Shown here: in pieces, positions 41,075 through 50,285 of the stretch
How the letters are laid out: each line of letters opens with the position of its first letter
How positions within the stretch are numbered: the stretch's first letter is position 1
NCBI GenBank assembly: GCA_016795465.1
Contig: JAEUHK010000124.1
Location: 62,001-126,000 of the forward strand
Source: Verrucomicrobiaceae bacterium
GTDB taxonomy: Bacteria; Verrucomicrobiota; Verrucomicrobiia; Verrucomicrobiales; Verrucomicrobiaceae
Direction of reading: 5' to 3'
Length of the DNA: 64,000 bases
Notes under the pieces: generated by a model
Seen by the model: the letters and a program-made list of their open reading frames with translations, nothing else
The model's database searches: none
What the model was told of the DNA's origin: nothing
Position numbers and translations under genes: made by a program

Positions 41075-42673
41075 TCACGTGGGCTTTACCTCGCCGCAGA
41101 GCGAGACGTGGAGGCCTAGCTCACGCATGGCGGCGGCTTTGATGCGGGCGGCGCGGTGCGCTTGTTTTTCGTTGGGGGCGTAAACGACCTGGATGTGGTT
41201 GGATTGATGACGCGCCATCATTTGATCGCGGCTGACGCCTTTGAGCACGGTGTGCATGATGGGCCACTGCGGAGTGGTTTCCTGCCAGCGGCGCTGGGTT
41301 TCAGCCTCGGGGAGTTTCACGACCTCAGCCACGCCAATGTCGCAATGCAAGGCGTTGTCCTTCACAAAGACACGGCTCCAGACGATGTGGCCGGGTTTGC
41401 TGACGCCTTTCATCGTGCCGCCGCCGAGACGGAAGTACATCGCGGGCTGGCGCTCGCTTGAGGCGCCTTTCCAGCCGCCGATGAAGTGGGCGGGCGGTGC
41501 GGCGCCGCTGATGAGGAGGACCCAGACGTAGTCTTTGGCGAATTTTTGGCCCCAGCGGAGGTCGTGGAGGGTGTTTTCGGGCGCGAAACCAAGCTCACGC
41601 CACAAACGGTAGGTGACGAGGCCGTCGAGGCCGGCGCACTCATCGACTTCGTTGAAGTGCGGCAGGGCTTCGCCTTGAAACAGGACGCGTTTGCCATCGG
41701 CGCTGCGCACGGGCGGACGGTCGGCGTTGTTGAGCATGCCTTCGACGAGGTCGCTGGCAGGCGCGAGGTCCTTCAGGCCCTGCTGATACTGGATGCCGAT
41801 GGCGTCGCAGCCGAACTCATCGGCGAGGCGCAGCGCGGCGATGTACATTTTGCATTGGAGCAGCACCTGCGATTCGGTGAGCTGTGTGGCCTCATCGGTG
41901 CCGAGGTTCATTTGCAGCCCTTTGCGTTTGAGCCAGGCAAAGACGGCGGCAGCATCGGCATCGCTCACCTCACGCATGGCGGCGTAGAGCGTGGACTGGC
42001 TGAGGCGCTCTTTGAAGCAGCCGGTGGCGTGCAGGAGGTCGTCGGGAATGATAGCGTTGAACATGCCCATGCAGCCTTCATCGAAGACGCCGAGAATGGC
42101 CTTTTGCGAGCGGAAGCGGCGGCCGAAGTCGCGACCAAGGCGCTCGTCATCGGCTGGGAGCTTCAGGTGGGCGAGATCGCGAACGTGGGATTGATCGTGC
42201 GTGACGCGGCCGGTTTCGAGCCACTCGCGGAGGCCGTTTTTGAAGAAGGCATCGGTGAAGGTCTCACTCCAGAGCGTGGAGTAGGTGACGCCGGCCTTGG
42301 TGAGCGAGGCGTTGAGGTTGAGAAGGCCGACGAGGCCGGGCCACTGGCCGCTCCAGTTCGCCACGGTGAGGATGGGGCCGCGGTGGGTGGTCAATCCGGC
42401 GAGCACATGATGCGAGTATTGCCACACGGCCTCGGCGACGATGAGCGGTGCGTCTGACGGGATGCTGCGGAAGACCTCGATGCCCTCCCGCTGGCTGGCG
42501 ATGAAGCCGTGCTTCTTCTTCGCGTCGTAGGGGTGGGCACGTTTGATGACGTGGCCCTCGGCTTTGAAGGCGGCGGCGAGGGCCTCCTCCATGGCCTTTT
42601 GGGCGGGCCAGCAGGTTTGATTGGCGGAAAGGCGCAGATCGCCGCTGGCGACGAGGTAGATGGGCAGGCTCAT
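41075..42673 (-). CDS. L-fucose/L-arabinose isomerase-like protein
   Basis: A 532-residue cytoplasmic protein related to the L-fucose isomerase fold family. Recognisable segments are VAEAVWQYSHHVLAGL, ILGVFDEGCMGMFNAIIP (acidic metal residue), and CAGLDGLVTYRLW, with a C-terminal half containing HFIGGWKGASSERQPAMYFRLGGG. It may convert a deoxyaldose to a ketose, fitting sugar use from the sulfatase region, but members include proteins of unproven activity. The start at 42673 begins at the conserved MSLPIYLVASGD. Confidence 0.82.
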   Translation of the reverse strand: MSLPIYLVASGDLRLSANQTCWPAQKAMEEALAAAFKAEGHVIKRAHPYDAKKKHGFIASQREGIEVFRSIPSDAPLIVAEAVWQYSHHVLAGLTTHRGPILTVANWSGQWPGLVGLLNLNASLTKAGVTYSTLWSETFTDAFFKNGLREWLETGRVTHDQSHVRDLAHLKLPADDERLGRDFGRRFRSQKAILGVFDEGCMGMFNAIIPDDLLHATGCFKERLSQSTLYAAMREVSDADAAAVFAWLKRKGLQMNLGTDEATQLTESQVLLQCKMYIAALRLADEFGCDAIGIQYQQGLKDLAPASDLVEGMLNNADRPPVRSADGKRVLFQGEALPHFNEVDECAGLDGLVTYRLWRELGFAPENTLHDLRWGQKFAKDYVWVLLISGAAPPAHFIGGWKGASSERQPAMYFRLGGGTMKGVSKPGHIVWSRVFVKDNALHCDIGVAEVVKLPEAETQRRWQETTPQWPIMHTVLKGVSRDQMMARHQSNHIQVVYAPNEKQAHRAARIKAAAMRELGLHVSLCGEVKPT

Positions 42674-42789
42674 GGTGCTCCCAGACTGCCGCAAAACGTG
42701 GGCGAGTCACAAGATGGAAGCCGTGCCGTGTTTTGCCGTGAAGATGACGATTCTTGACAGAGCGTGGCAGTGGAGCGGAGGGTACCCGG

Positions 42790-44019
42790 ATGCACATCCG
42801 CTCTCGCCGCCTCGAACTCATGCTCTTTTTGAGCGTGCTGGTTCTGTATGCCATCGTGACGGTGCTGGCGGACCGGCCGGACATGGTCTGGGATGAAGGC
42901 CGCTATCGCTGGTATGCGACCAGCCTCACCCACGGCACCTACGCGACCGAGGAGAAGCCTGACATCATCAACGGCCCTGGCTATCCGCTGGTGCTGGCAC
43001 CGCTGATCGGGCTCGGAGCACCGCTGATCGTGCTTCGCGGGCTGAACGCGGTGTTTATGGCTTTGGCAGCGTGGTTCAGTTTCCGGTCCGTTTTGCCCTA
43101 TGCTGGCCGTAAGTGGGCTCTCGGCATCGCTTTGGTCACAGCACTGCATCCCAGCGTGCTGCGTGTGGCACCGCGTTTGATGACGGAGCCGCTCACGCTG
43201 GCCTGTGTGGCCGGATTTGCGTGGGCTTTCACCGCGGCGTTGCGGAGCGAAAAGTGGTCGTGGCGGCTTTTGCTGGCCTCTGCGCTCGCATTTGGATGGC
43301 TCGTGCTGACACGGGTGTTTTTTGGCAATGTGTTGATGGCGGCGGTGGTGATCCTGGCAGGGCTTTTGATCTTCCAAAGACATCGCGAGCGGCTGCTGCG
43401 GGCGCTGATGGTGCTGCTGCTGGCCTTTGGCCTGTGCGTGCCCTGGCTGGTCTACACGCATTCGCGCACGGGCGAGTGGCTGTGCTGGTCCACAAACGGC
43501 GGCGAGCTGCTTTACTGGGCCACAAGCACGAAGCCGGGCGAAAACGGGCATTGGTTCTCGGAAGAGGAATCGCAAACAATGCCAGAACTCGTGGCGAGTG
43601 GTCACCGCGACTTCTACAGGGCCAACTACTACTTGCCGGTGCTCGAACGTGAGGCTGCCTTGAAGGCCCGTGCCATGCAAAACATCCGCGAAAACCCGGC
43701 TGGCGTGCTTTGGAACTGGTCGTGCAATCAAAGCAGGCTGCTGTTTGGTTTTCCGCGTTCGCATTTGGCGGTGGAATGGGGCTCTTGGCTGCTGCTGGGC
43801 ATCAATGGCGTGCTAGTGGCTTGGGTCGGCTTTGTCGGCTGGCAGGCATGGAGCCAAAAAGCGCAGGTGCCGGCTGAGCTGAGCGTGCTGGCGGTGCTGA
43901 CCACGGTTTATCTGGGTGGATCGGGGCTTTTGCCCGGTCTGCCTCGCTACACGGTGGTCATCTGGCCGTGGGTGGGGCTGGTGGCGGCATCGCTGGTGCA
44001 GATGAAGCGTGCTCGCTGA
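42790..44019 (+). CDS. GT-C-fold glycosyltransferase (PMT/ArnT-like)
   Basis: A 409-residue multi-pass membrane protein. The first periplasmic loop carries MVWDEGRY, the Asp-Glu signature of the dolichyl-phosphate-mannose/ArnT superfamily. About ten membrane helices follow, with charged loops such as RLMTEPLTL. It should transfer a sugar from a lipid-phosphate carrier to a surface acceptor. The start at 42790 is taken in place of 42754 because the protein then begins just before the first helix. It is followed by the glycan-cluster genes at 44189-47400. Confidence 0.85.
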   Translation: MHIRSRRLELMLFLSVLVLYAIVTVLADRPDMVWDEGRYRWYATSLTHGTYATEEKPDIINGPGYPLVLAPLIGLGAPLIVLRGLNAVFMALAAWFSFRSVLPYAGRKWALGIALVTALHPSVLRVAPRLMTEPLTLACVAGFAWAFTAALRSEKWSWRLLLASALAFGWLVLTRVFFGNVLMAAVVILAGLLIFQRHRERLLRALMVLLLAFGLCVPWLVYTHSRTGEWLCWSTNGGELLYWATSTKPGENGHWFSEEESQTMPELVASGHRDFYRANYYLPVLEREAALKARAMQNIRENPAGVLWNWSCNQSRLLFGFPRSHLAVEWGSWLLLGINGVLVAWVGFVGWQAWSQKAQVPAELSVLAVLTTVYLGGSGLLPGLPRYTVVIWPWVGLVAASLVQMKRAR

Positions 44020-44129
44020 GTGATCGCGCGGGGGGGCGGGCCAAGGGACTGCCGGAGGCATTTAAGAGCGGCTAAAGGTTTGCTAACAGGCTTGAAGAGC
44101 AAATTTGATATAATTATCATAAATAGATG

Positions 44130-44157
44130 TTGCTTCTGAAAATGAGGTGCCTATAAT
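44130..44157 (+). promoter_or_regulatory. Probable sigma-70 promoter of the surface-glycan genes
   Basis: TTGCTT (44130-44135) and TATAAT (44152-44157) are separated by 16 bases in a distinctly A+T-rich gap, 32 bases before the polysaccharide deacetylase start. This is the best promoter-like match in the window. It suggests that 44189-47400 has its own transcript. Confidence 0.6.
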
Positions 44158-44188
44158 TTCCATACACTAAGCAAACCTCACCCGCGTC

Positions 44189-45142
44189 ATGCCCCTCCCG
44201 GCGTCCATCTCCCTCGATCTCGACAACCTTTGGAGCTACCTGAAAACCCAGGGCGCTCCGGGCTGGGAGAGCTTCCCGAGCTATCTCGACCTCGTGGTGC
44301 CGCGGATTTTGGAGACGCTCGACCGCTGCCAGCAGCGCATCACCTTTTTCGTCGTCGGCAAGGATGCCACCATCGAGTCCAATCGCGGTGCTTTGAAGCA
44401 GATCGCCGAGGCCGGGCACGAGATCGCCAATCACAGCTTCATGCACGAGCCCTGGCTGCACCTTTACAGCCGCGAGCAGCTCCACGCCGAGCTTGAAGGT
44501 GCCGAGAACGCCATCGCGGCGGTCACCGGCCGGAACACACGCGGCTTCCGCGGCCCGGGCTTCAGCAGCAGCCCACTGCTGCGCGAGGTCTTGGTCGAGC
44601 GGGGGTATCAATACGACGCGTCGCTCTTTCCGAGCGCCCTCGGCCCGGTGGCTCGGTTGTTCTTCTTCTTCAAATCGAGGCTCAGCGCCGAGGAAAAGGC
44701 GAAGCGTAAAGGTCTTTACGGCAGGTTCAGCGATGCCTTTGGCCTTATGAAGCCCTTCACCTGGGCGAATGGCCTCACCGAGATTCCGGTGACGACGATG
44801 CCGCTGCTCCGCCTGCCTGTGCATGCGACGTATTTGATGTTCCTTGCTGAGAAGTCCGAAGCTCTCGCGAGAGCCTATTGGGCCACGAACATCCAGCTCA
44901 GCCGCTTGCGTGATATGCCGCCATCCATGCTGCTGCATCCCACGGACTTCCTCGATGTGACCGATGTGCCGCAGATGAGCTTCTTCCCGGGCATGCGCCT
45001 TCCAGCCACCAAAAAGAGGTCCCTTGTCGAGCACACCATCCGCACGCTGCAGCAGCACTGGTCCGTGCGTCCGATGGGCGCGGTGACCACCACGCATGCC
45101 GTGTCACCGGCCGCCATGGCGCTCACTCCCCGGACTGCCTGA
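44189..45142 (+). CDS. Polysaccharide deacetylase (NodB-type, CE4)
   Basis: A 317-residue protein of the NodB homology group. ISLDLDNLW supplies the catalytic and metal aspartates, GHEIANHSFMHEPWL the metal-binding His pair, and RGFRGPGFSSS motif 3. No signal peptide is visible, so it probably acts on a lipid-linked or nucleotide-linked glycan on the cytoplasmic side. It is the first gene after the 44130 promoter. The acyl group and sugar are not known. Confidence 0.9.
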   Translation: MPLPASISLDLDNLWSYLKTQGAPGWESFPSYLDLVVPRILETLDRCQQRITFFVVGKDATIESNRGALKQIAEAGHEIANHSFMHEPWLHLYSREQLHAELEGAENAIAAVTGRNTRGFRGPGFSSSPLLREVLVERGYQYDASLFPSALGPVARLFFFFKSRLSAEEKAKRKGLYGRFSDAFGLMKPFTWANGLTEIPVTTMPLLRLPVHATYLMFLAEKSEALARAYWATNIQLSRLRDMPPSMLLHPTDFLDVTDVPQMSFFPGMRLPATKKRSLVEHTIRTLQQHWSVRPMGAVTTTHAVSPAAMALTPRTA

Positions 45143-45178
45143 TCCCTTTTCATTCCGAACCTTCCACGCACACACACC

Positions 45179-45988
45179 ATGCCTCACACCATCAACCACA
45201 TCGCCATCGTCCTGCCGGCCTACAACGAAGAGAAGGATTTGCCTGCTCTCCTCGACAACATTCGCGAACAAGTGTCCGCGATGCCCTTTGGCTACACCGT
45301 CGTCGTCGTCGATGATGGTTCGAAAGACCGCACCGCGGCCATTTGCGAGGGAAAAGCCCGCGAGATGCCGGTCAAGCTCGTGCGTCATCAGGTGAACAAA
45401 GGCCTCGGCGAGGCTTTGCAGACAGGCCTGCGTGAAGGCTGGCTCATCGGCGATGCCGTGATCGTCATGGATGCCGACAACACACACAATCCCGCTCACA
45501 TCCGCGAGATGGTGGCGATCCTGGCCAGCGGTCGCTCAGATGTCGTGATCGCCTCGCGATTCCGCAAAGGCAGTGTCGTGCAGGGCGTGCCCTTCCTCCG
45601 TCAGATGATGAGCTGGGGCTGCTTCCTCTCGATGAAGCTTCTGCTGCCTTATCGCAACGTGCGTGACTACAGCACCGGCTTCCGCGCTTACTCCAGCGCC
45701 ATGCTGGGCCGCCTGATCAGCAACAGCGGCGAAAAAATTATCCAGGAAAGCAGCTTCGCCTGCATGCTCGAGCTTTTGCTGCGTCTTCGCTGGCTCGGTG
45801 CCCGTGTCGAGGAGATTCCCTACACGCTGCGCTACGACCTGAAGGAAGGCGTGAGCAAGATGCGCGTCTGGCGCACCATCAAACGCTACTTTGGCGTCGT
45901 CTCCCGTTACTGGGCTCTCGACCAGCTTCCGCAACAGCAGGAAAAGCCGCTCGCAGCCCTCCGTGAGCAGTATCGGGCGCGTGCTTGA
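45179..45988 (+). CDS. Family 2 glycosyltransferase (dolichol-phosphate mannosyltransferase-like)
   Basis: A 269-residue enzyme with IAIVLPAYNEEKDL and VVVVDDGSKDRT at the N-terminus and VIVMDADNTHNP as the DXD-type metal motif. YSTGFRAYS is typical of the polyprenyl-phosphate sugar transferases. It probably makes the lipid-phosphate sugar used by a GT-C enzyme such as the one at 42790. It starts 36 bases after the deacetylase and belongs to the same cluster. Confidence 0.92.
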   Translation: MPHTINHIAIVLPAYNEEKDLPALLDNIREQVSAMPFGYTVVVVDDGSKDRTAAICEGKAREMPVKLVRHQVNKGLGEALQTGLREGWLIGDAVIVMDADNTHNPAHIREMVAILASGRSDVVIASRFRKGSVVQGVPFLRQMMSWGCFLSMKLLLPYRNVRDYSTGFRAYSSAMLGRLISNSGEKIIQESSFACMLELLLRLRWLGARVEEIPYTLRYDLKEGVSKMRVWRTIKRYFGVVSRYWALDQLPQQQEKPLAALREQYRARA

Positions 45989-46020
45989 GCTGCAGGTCAC
46001 AAACACACTCCTTTCATAGC

Positions 46021-47400
46021 ATGAAGTCCGCTCCAAAAAACATCGCCATCCTCGGCGGCGGTATTTCCGGCCTCACGTGTGCGCTGCGTCTGGCGCAGGC
46101 GGGTCATGCGGTCACGGTTTATGAGGGCTCGGAGCAATTGGGAGGTCTTGGCACCTTCTTCGAGCATCACGGGCGGGTGTTTGAGAAGTTTTATCACTGC
46201 ATGCTGCCCAGCGACGGACCGCTGCTGCGCACGCTTGAGGCACTCGGCATCCGCGATCAGGTCTATTGGCGGCCCACCACCTTCGCGTATGCGCATGCGG
46301 GGAAGTTCTTCCCGCTCAACACGGCCGTCGATCTGCTCAAGTTCGCCCCTCTGCGGTTCCTCGACCGCCTTCGCGTTGGCATCACCGGCCTTGTGGGCCG
46401 TCTGGTGTCTGACAAGGGCCTTGATGATGTCACCACGGTGAGCTGGTTGACGAAGCTCAGTGGCAAAAACGCCTTCGCGAAGTTTTGGAAGCCCATGCTG
46501 GAGGCCAAATTCGGCGATCGCTATCACGATGTGCCCGCGCTGTGGTTCTGGACCCGCTTCAATCGCGAGAAGGGCGAGAGCAAAGGTGAGAAGAAGGGCT
46601 ACATCCGTGGCGGTTACAAGCACATCACCGACACCTTTGCCGAGGTCATCACCCGCCACGGCGGTCGCATTCATCTCAAGACCACCGTCGAGACCATCGA
46701 CCTCGATTCGGCCGGCAAAACCACCGTCACGACCTCAAAAGGCACCACCACCTTTGACCAGCTCGTCATCACGCTGCCCACGCCACAGGCCGAAAAGCTC
46801 ATCGGTCCCGTGATGAAGGCCCAAATGCCTGCTTTGGATACCTCGACGGACTATCAAGGCGTCATCAACCATCTGCTCTTCCTCAAGCGACCGCTCACGC
46901 CGCACTACTGGGTGGCCACACCGCAGAGCGAGCATCCCTTTGATGGTGTCGTCGAGACCTCGACGCTCACCGACATCGCCGACCGCGGCGCCCGTCACGT
47001 CGTCTATCTCACGAAATACCTCCATCGCAGCGATGAACGCTTCTCGCAGCCCGACGCTGACATCCGCCGCGATTGGATAGCAGCGTTGCAAAAGCTCTTC
47101 CCTGACCTCACGACCGACGATATCGAGGCCGATTACATCTTCCGTGCGCCTTTCGTGGAGCCAATCTACCGACTAGGCCAGAAAAAGCTCTGCCCGCCCG
47201 AGGAACTCGTCCCCGGCACCGTCTTCCTCGCGAACACCGCCCAAGTCTATCCCACCGTGACTTCGTGGAACGGCAGCGTCATGCAGGCCGAAAAAACCCT
47301 CGCCGCGATGGGTGTGAAGGTCATGAACGCGCCGAGCGCCGCCACCGCAGACCGTGAGCTGCCGTCTGCCTCCGCCAGGTTGCAGCCTGCAATGGCGTGA
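46021..47400 (+). CDS. FAD-dependent NAD(P)-binding oxidoreductase (amine-oxidase/UDP-Galp-mutase-like)
   Basis: A 459-residue flavoprotein. ILGGGISGLTCALRLAQAGHAVTVYEGSEQLGGLG is a complete Rossmann FAD motif, and the C-terminal LANTAQVYPTVTSWNGSV is the second FAD-contact segment. Homologues beside glycosyltransferases include protoporphyrinogen-oxidase-like sugar or lipid modifiers. Its substrate is open. It starts 32 bases after the GT2 gene. The ATG at 46021 is preferred to 45985 because it directly precedes the FAD motif. Confidence 0.88.
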   Translation: MKSAPKNIAILGGGISGLTCALRLAQAGHAVTVYEGSEQLGGLGTFFEHHGRVFEKFYHCMLPSDGPLLRTLEALGIRDQVYWRPTTFAYAHAGKFFPLNTAVDLLKFAPLRFLDRLRVGITGLVGRLVSDKGLDDVTTVSWLTKLSGKNAFAKFWKPMLEAKFGDRYHDVPALWFWTRFNREKGESKGEKKGYIRGGYKHITDTFAEVITRHGGRIHLKTTVETIDLDSAGKTTVTTSKGTTTFDQLVITLPTPQAEKLIGPVMKAQMPALDTSTDYQGVINHLLFLKRPLTPHYWVATPQSEHPFDGVVETSTLTDIADRGARHVVYLTKYLHRSDERFSQPDADIRRDWIAALQKLFPDLTTDDIEADYIFRAPFVEPIYRLGQKKLCPPEELVPGTVFLANTAQVYPTVTSWNGSVMQAEKTLAAMGVKVMNAPSAATADRELPSASARLQPAMA

Positions 47401-47436
47401 ATCTTCGCGCCATTGTTCGTGCCGTAACGTAAGTCA

Positions 47437-48225
47437 TCACCGGCTACCGGGGAAGGCAGAGGCGTTTTCGCGCACGAACTGCTCGTGTTGAAGGGCGGCT
47501 TTCGCCTTGGCCTCGTCTTCTTCGAACACGGCGAGGCCGATCACGCCCACGTTTCCGGCACCGCCTTTGGCTGCGGCCACGGAATCGGCCACGCGGCCAA
47601 AGCGGAAGGTGCGCACCTTGCTGCCACCGTTGCGGAAGCCAAGCACATCGTAGGTCTGTTTTGGTTCGAGAATGTAGCCGCGTTGAGAGTAGCCAGCCTT
47701 CGTGCTGGTGAGGCTGTTCAGGCCATCGATGGTCACGATCACTTCGATGCGCTTTTTGGAGCGGTTTTCGAGACGCACGCGGTAGTCATCACCCGCCTGA
47801 CCGATCACGATGCGGCGTCCGGCGGCTTCGAGATGCGGATAAGGATCGCCGTAGCTCACGAGGCCGACCTTCAAACGATCACCGGCAACGGCAAAGAGGC
47901 CATCGTGCTTCGTCTTGCTGCCGCCGAGGATGCCGGCCATGGTCTCGGCCCCGGCGGCATCGTTGTAGTGAAACGAGTCCACCGCATCAGGGACGGAGGA
48001 TTTGCGGATGAGACGGCTCGGCTGGATCTCGGACACATACTCATGGCCTGCCTGCGTGCCAAGGCCGGGACGGTCTTGCAGGCTTTCAGCTGATCGTTTC
48101 GTATAGGCGGAGGCCGAAGCCGGTGGTGGTGGAGGGGCATACTGAGGTCCAGAGCATGAAGAGAGCAGCAGGCTGGATATCACAACGAGTGAAACGAAGA
48201 GGCGGAGGAAGGTTGAGGTGCTCAT
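47437..48225 (-). CDS. Lipoprotein of unknown function, divergent from blaI
   Basis: A 262-residue protein with a lipoprotein signal (VISSLLLSSCSG; lipobox Cys). After a proline-rich linker come a central domain and a C-terminal segment DDYRVRLENRSKKRIEVIVTIDGLNSLTSTKAGYSQRGYILEPKQTYDVLGFR. That VDGLN...GY...P pattern I recognise in other secreted bacterial proteins of unknown function. A TGCAG-N6-CTGCA palindrome lies only seven bases from its start codon, so it is a likely target of the BlaI-type repressor next door. The role in the sensed process is unknown. Confidence 0.8.
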   Translation of the reverse strand: MSTSTFLRLFVSLVVISSLLLSSCSGPQYAPPPPPASASAYTKRSAESLQDRPGLGTQAGHEYVSEIQPSRLIRKSSVPDAVDSFHYNDAAGAETMAGILGGSKTKHDGLFAVAGDRLKVGLVSYGDPYPHLEAAGRRIVIGQAGDDYRVRLENRSKKRIEVIVTIDGLNSLTSTKAGYSQRGYILEPKQTYDVLGFRNGGSKVRTFRFGRVADSVAAAKGGAGNVGVIGLAVFEEDEAKAKAALQHEQFVRENASAFPGSR

Positions 48226-48231
48226 GGCAAG

Positions 48232-48247
48232 TGCAGAAATATCTGCA
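48232..48247. promoter_or_regulatory. Operator palindrome 1, probable BlaI-family site
   Basis: A perfect TGCAG-N6-CTGCA palindrome seven bases upstream of the lipoprotein start. It shares its 5-6-5 layout with operator 2, 38 bases away centre to centre. Binding would block the lipoprotein promoter or its start region. Confidence 0.7.
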
Positions 48248-48269
48248 TTTAAACACTTGGCAATCAAAA

Positions 48270-48285
48270 TGCAGAAAAAACTGCA
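48270..48285. promoter_or_regulatory. Operator palindrome 2, probable BlaI-family site
   Basis: A second perfect TGCAG-N6-CTGCA palindrome, 24 bases upstream of the blaI start, with an all-A centre. A TTGGCA/TTGCCA box (48257-48262) lies between the two operators and could serve as a -35 element in either direction. Confidence 0.7.
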
Positions 48286-48309
48286 TATGGGGCTTGCAGC
48301 AGCCTTTGA

Positions 48310-48696
48310 ATGACGCATCCTTCGCTCATGGCCGCACGGCATGAGCATCTCTCGAAACGCGAGCATCAGGCGATGGACATTGTCTATCGCTTGGGCAAGG
48401 CCACGGCCGAAGATGTGCAGGCTGATATGCCTGATGATCCGTCGTATTCCGCGGTGCGGGCGCTGCTCGGCGTGCTGGTCGAGAAGAAGCTGCTCAAATA
48501 CACCCGCGAGTCCCGCCGCTATGTGTATGAGCCTGCCATCGCGCCTGAAAAAGCGGCTGACACAGCACTCAAAAAGCTGCTGCGCACTTTCTTCGATGGC
48601 TCGCCGGGCAAGCTCGTTGCCTCGCTGCTCGATAAAAAGGAGCGGAAGCTCTCCGCGGAGGAAATTGCCTCGATCCGCAAGCTGCTGGATGAATAA
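48310..48696 (+). CDS. blaI: BlaI/MecI/CopY-family transcriptional repressor
   Basis: A 128-residue winged-helix protein. LSKREHQAMDIVYRLGKATAEDVQADM and SYSAVRALLGVLVEKKLLKYTRESRRYVYEPA match the BlaI DNA-binding domain, and the C-terminal LKKLLRTFFDGSPGKLVASLL is the dimer and cleavage region of the family. It is followed by a BlaR1-type sensor. The two palindromes upstream of it suit a dimeric repressor controlling both itself and the divergent lipoprotein. A start at 48328 is equally possible. The symbol denotes the family, not beta-lactam resistance. Confidence 0.9.
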   Translation: MTHPSLMAARHEHLSKREHQAMDIVYRLGKATAEDVQADMPDDPSYSAVRALLGVLVEKKLLKYTRESRRYVYEPAIAPEKAADTALKKLLRTFFDGSPGKLVASLLDKKERKLSAEEIASIRKLLDE

Positions 48697-48708
48697 CCTC
48701 ACGCCGAC

Positions 48709-49632
48709 ATGAACGCCTTTTGGACTGCTCTTGCCTTCAAAGCCACGCTGTGGGCTTCGATCTTCGGCGTGGCTTCCATGCTGGTGCCGGCGGTGTTGCC
48801 GCGCTGGCGTCGTGCGATGGCTTTGATTGGCATCTGGGGACTTTGGCTGCTGCCTTTCATGCCGGCGCTGCCGATGCATGGCGCACAGCAAGGTGTGAGT
48901 CTGCCGATGGCGACTGTTTCATGGCCTTGGATGACTTGGACATGGGCTCTTGGTGCGGTGATCGGCGGTCTGCGACTGCTGCGCGAAGGCATTCAACTTA
49001 TTCACTGCACGCGAAAAGCGCACCAAGGCTGTGTTGAAGGCATGGAAGTGCATTTCTCGGCCGAGGTGGCCGGACCGTGCATGACGGGCTGGCTGCGTCC
49101 GCGGGTGTTTTTGCCGGAAGAGGCATCGCAGTGGTCTGCGGCGGCGGTGAATGCGGCGCTTCGTCATGAGCTGCAACATGTGCGCCAGCACGATGGACTG
49201 CATCGCCTTGTAGCGGCGGTGCTGCGGGCGGTCTTTTGGTGGAATCCGGCGGTGCATGCCTTGTGCTCGATTTATGAAAACGAATCCGAAGTGTGCTGCG
49301 ATCTCGAAGCGGCGGAGGGCGTGATGACGCGGCGCGAGTATGGCCATCTGCTGCTGGCGCATGCCTGCGGCGATCACACGATGGTGCTTGCCCCGTTGTT
49401 TGCCCTTCGCTCGAGTCTTCAACGCCGCATCGAACGGCTCATCACCGTGCGACGCGAGGCCGCCGGTGTGCGCATGGTGCGTTGGATGATGGTGGCGGGC
49501 CTTCTCATGCTTGGTGGTTGGGCGATGGCATCGATTCGATTGTCGCCAGACGCGTCTTCGCCGGGAGCAACGAACGAGCAAAGCGAGGCGGCACTTCGTT
49601 TGCAGGCGAATCCGTTTCCGCTGGAGCCTTGA
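48709..49632 (+). CDS. BlaR1/MecR1-type M56 membrane metalloprotease
   Basis: A 307-residue integral membrane protease. Membrane helices lie at about 10-28, 36-55 and 72-92, and the zinc motif HELQH is at residues 153-157, with FWWNPAVHALCSIYENESEVCCDLEA carrying the downstream Glu ligand. A further helix is near 257-275. No penicillin-binding sensor domain follows, so the signal is not a beta-lactam sensed in the classical way. It begins 12 bases after blaI. It probably inactivates the repressor by proteolysis when a signal arrives. Confidence 0.92.
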   Translation: MNAFWTALAFKATLWASIFGVASMLVPAVLPRWRRAMALIGIWGLWLLPFMPALPMHGAQQGVSLPMATVSWPWMTWTWALGAVIGGLRLLREGIQLIHCTRKAHQGCVEGMEVHFSAEVAGPCMTGWLRPRVFLPEEASQWSAAAVNAALRHELQHVRQHDGLHRLVAAVLRAVFWWNPAVHALCSIYENESEVCCDLEAAEGVMTRREYGHLLLAHACGDHTMVLAPLFALRSSLQRRIERLITVRREAAGVRMVRWMMVAGLLMLGGWAMASIRLSPDASSPGATNEQSEAALRLQANPFPLEP

Positions 49633-49647
49633 TCATAGCGCCACGCT

Positions 49648-50202
49648 TCAAGGCATCAGCAGCGGGCGAAGCTCGACAGGCGTCAGATCGCGAGGCAGCG
49701 GTTTCCACGGGTAGTGATCGGTTTTGACGAGGGACCACTTCAGGATGCCGCCGCTGCGCCAGGCATCGAGGATGATGCCGGTTTCAAAGGGCTGGCCGTG
49801 AGCGGTGACGACGATGCCGTTGTGCTCGCGGACCGTGGCGCGGCGAGCGGCGGCGAGGTGCAGGTCGAGCGTGCGCGGATGCAGGGCATGCAGCGCGGGA
49901 AAGAGTGCCTCACGCCATTGATGGCAGAGGCCTTGCTCGCGCAAGCCGGTGTTCACGAGGAAGTTGTTTGCCCAAGGATTGATCGTGGGTCCCCATTCGC
50001 GGTTGAGTTGAGCGGCCCGCTCGACGGCGGCGCTGGCGAGAGAATCGGCTTCTTTGGCGGAAACCGTCGGGCTGAGGGCTTTCAGCTCAGCGGCGAGCCG
50101 GGCGGCACGGGATTGGCGTTCGGCGGGTGATTCGGGCGAGACACAGCTGATCGTGAGCAGCGGGAACAGGCAATAAACAATCGACGGTAGGAGGCGCGGC
50201 AT
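49648..50202 (-). CDS. Putative lipoprotein, unknown function
   Basis: A 184-residue protein with a lipoprotein signal (MPRLLPSIVYCLFPLLTISC). The mature part contains SPAERQSRAARLAAELKALSPTVSAKEADSLASAAVERAAQL followed by NFLVNTGLREQGLCHQW and a TAHGQPFETGIILDAWRSGG segment that recalls membrane-linked proteins of unknown function. Earlier in-frame starts (50226, 50292) would bury the signal peptide. Its stop lies 16 bases from the convergent BlaR1 stop. Confidence 0.72.
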   Translation of the reverse strand: MPRLLPSIVYCLFPLLTISCVSPESPAERQSRAARLAAELKALSPTVSAKEADSLASAAVERAAQLNREWGPTINPWANNFLVNTGLREQGLCHQWREALFPALHALHPRTLDLHLAAARRATVREHNGIVVTAHGQPFETGIILDAWRSGGILKWSLVKTDHYPWKPLPRDLTPVELRPLLMP

Positions 50203-50285
50203 GCGATCAAAGGGAAGACCGCGCATACAGCATGGCCAAAGCCAATCTTCCAGCGGCATTGACACATCTCCGCCGACCCCATACG

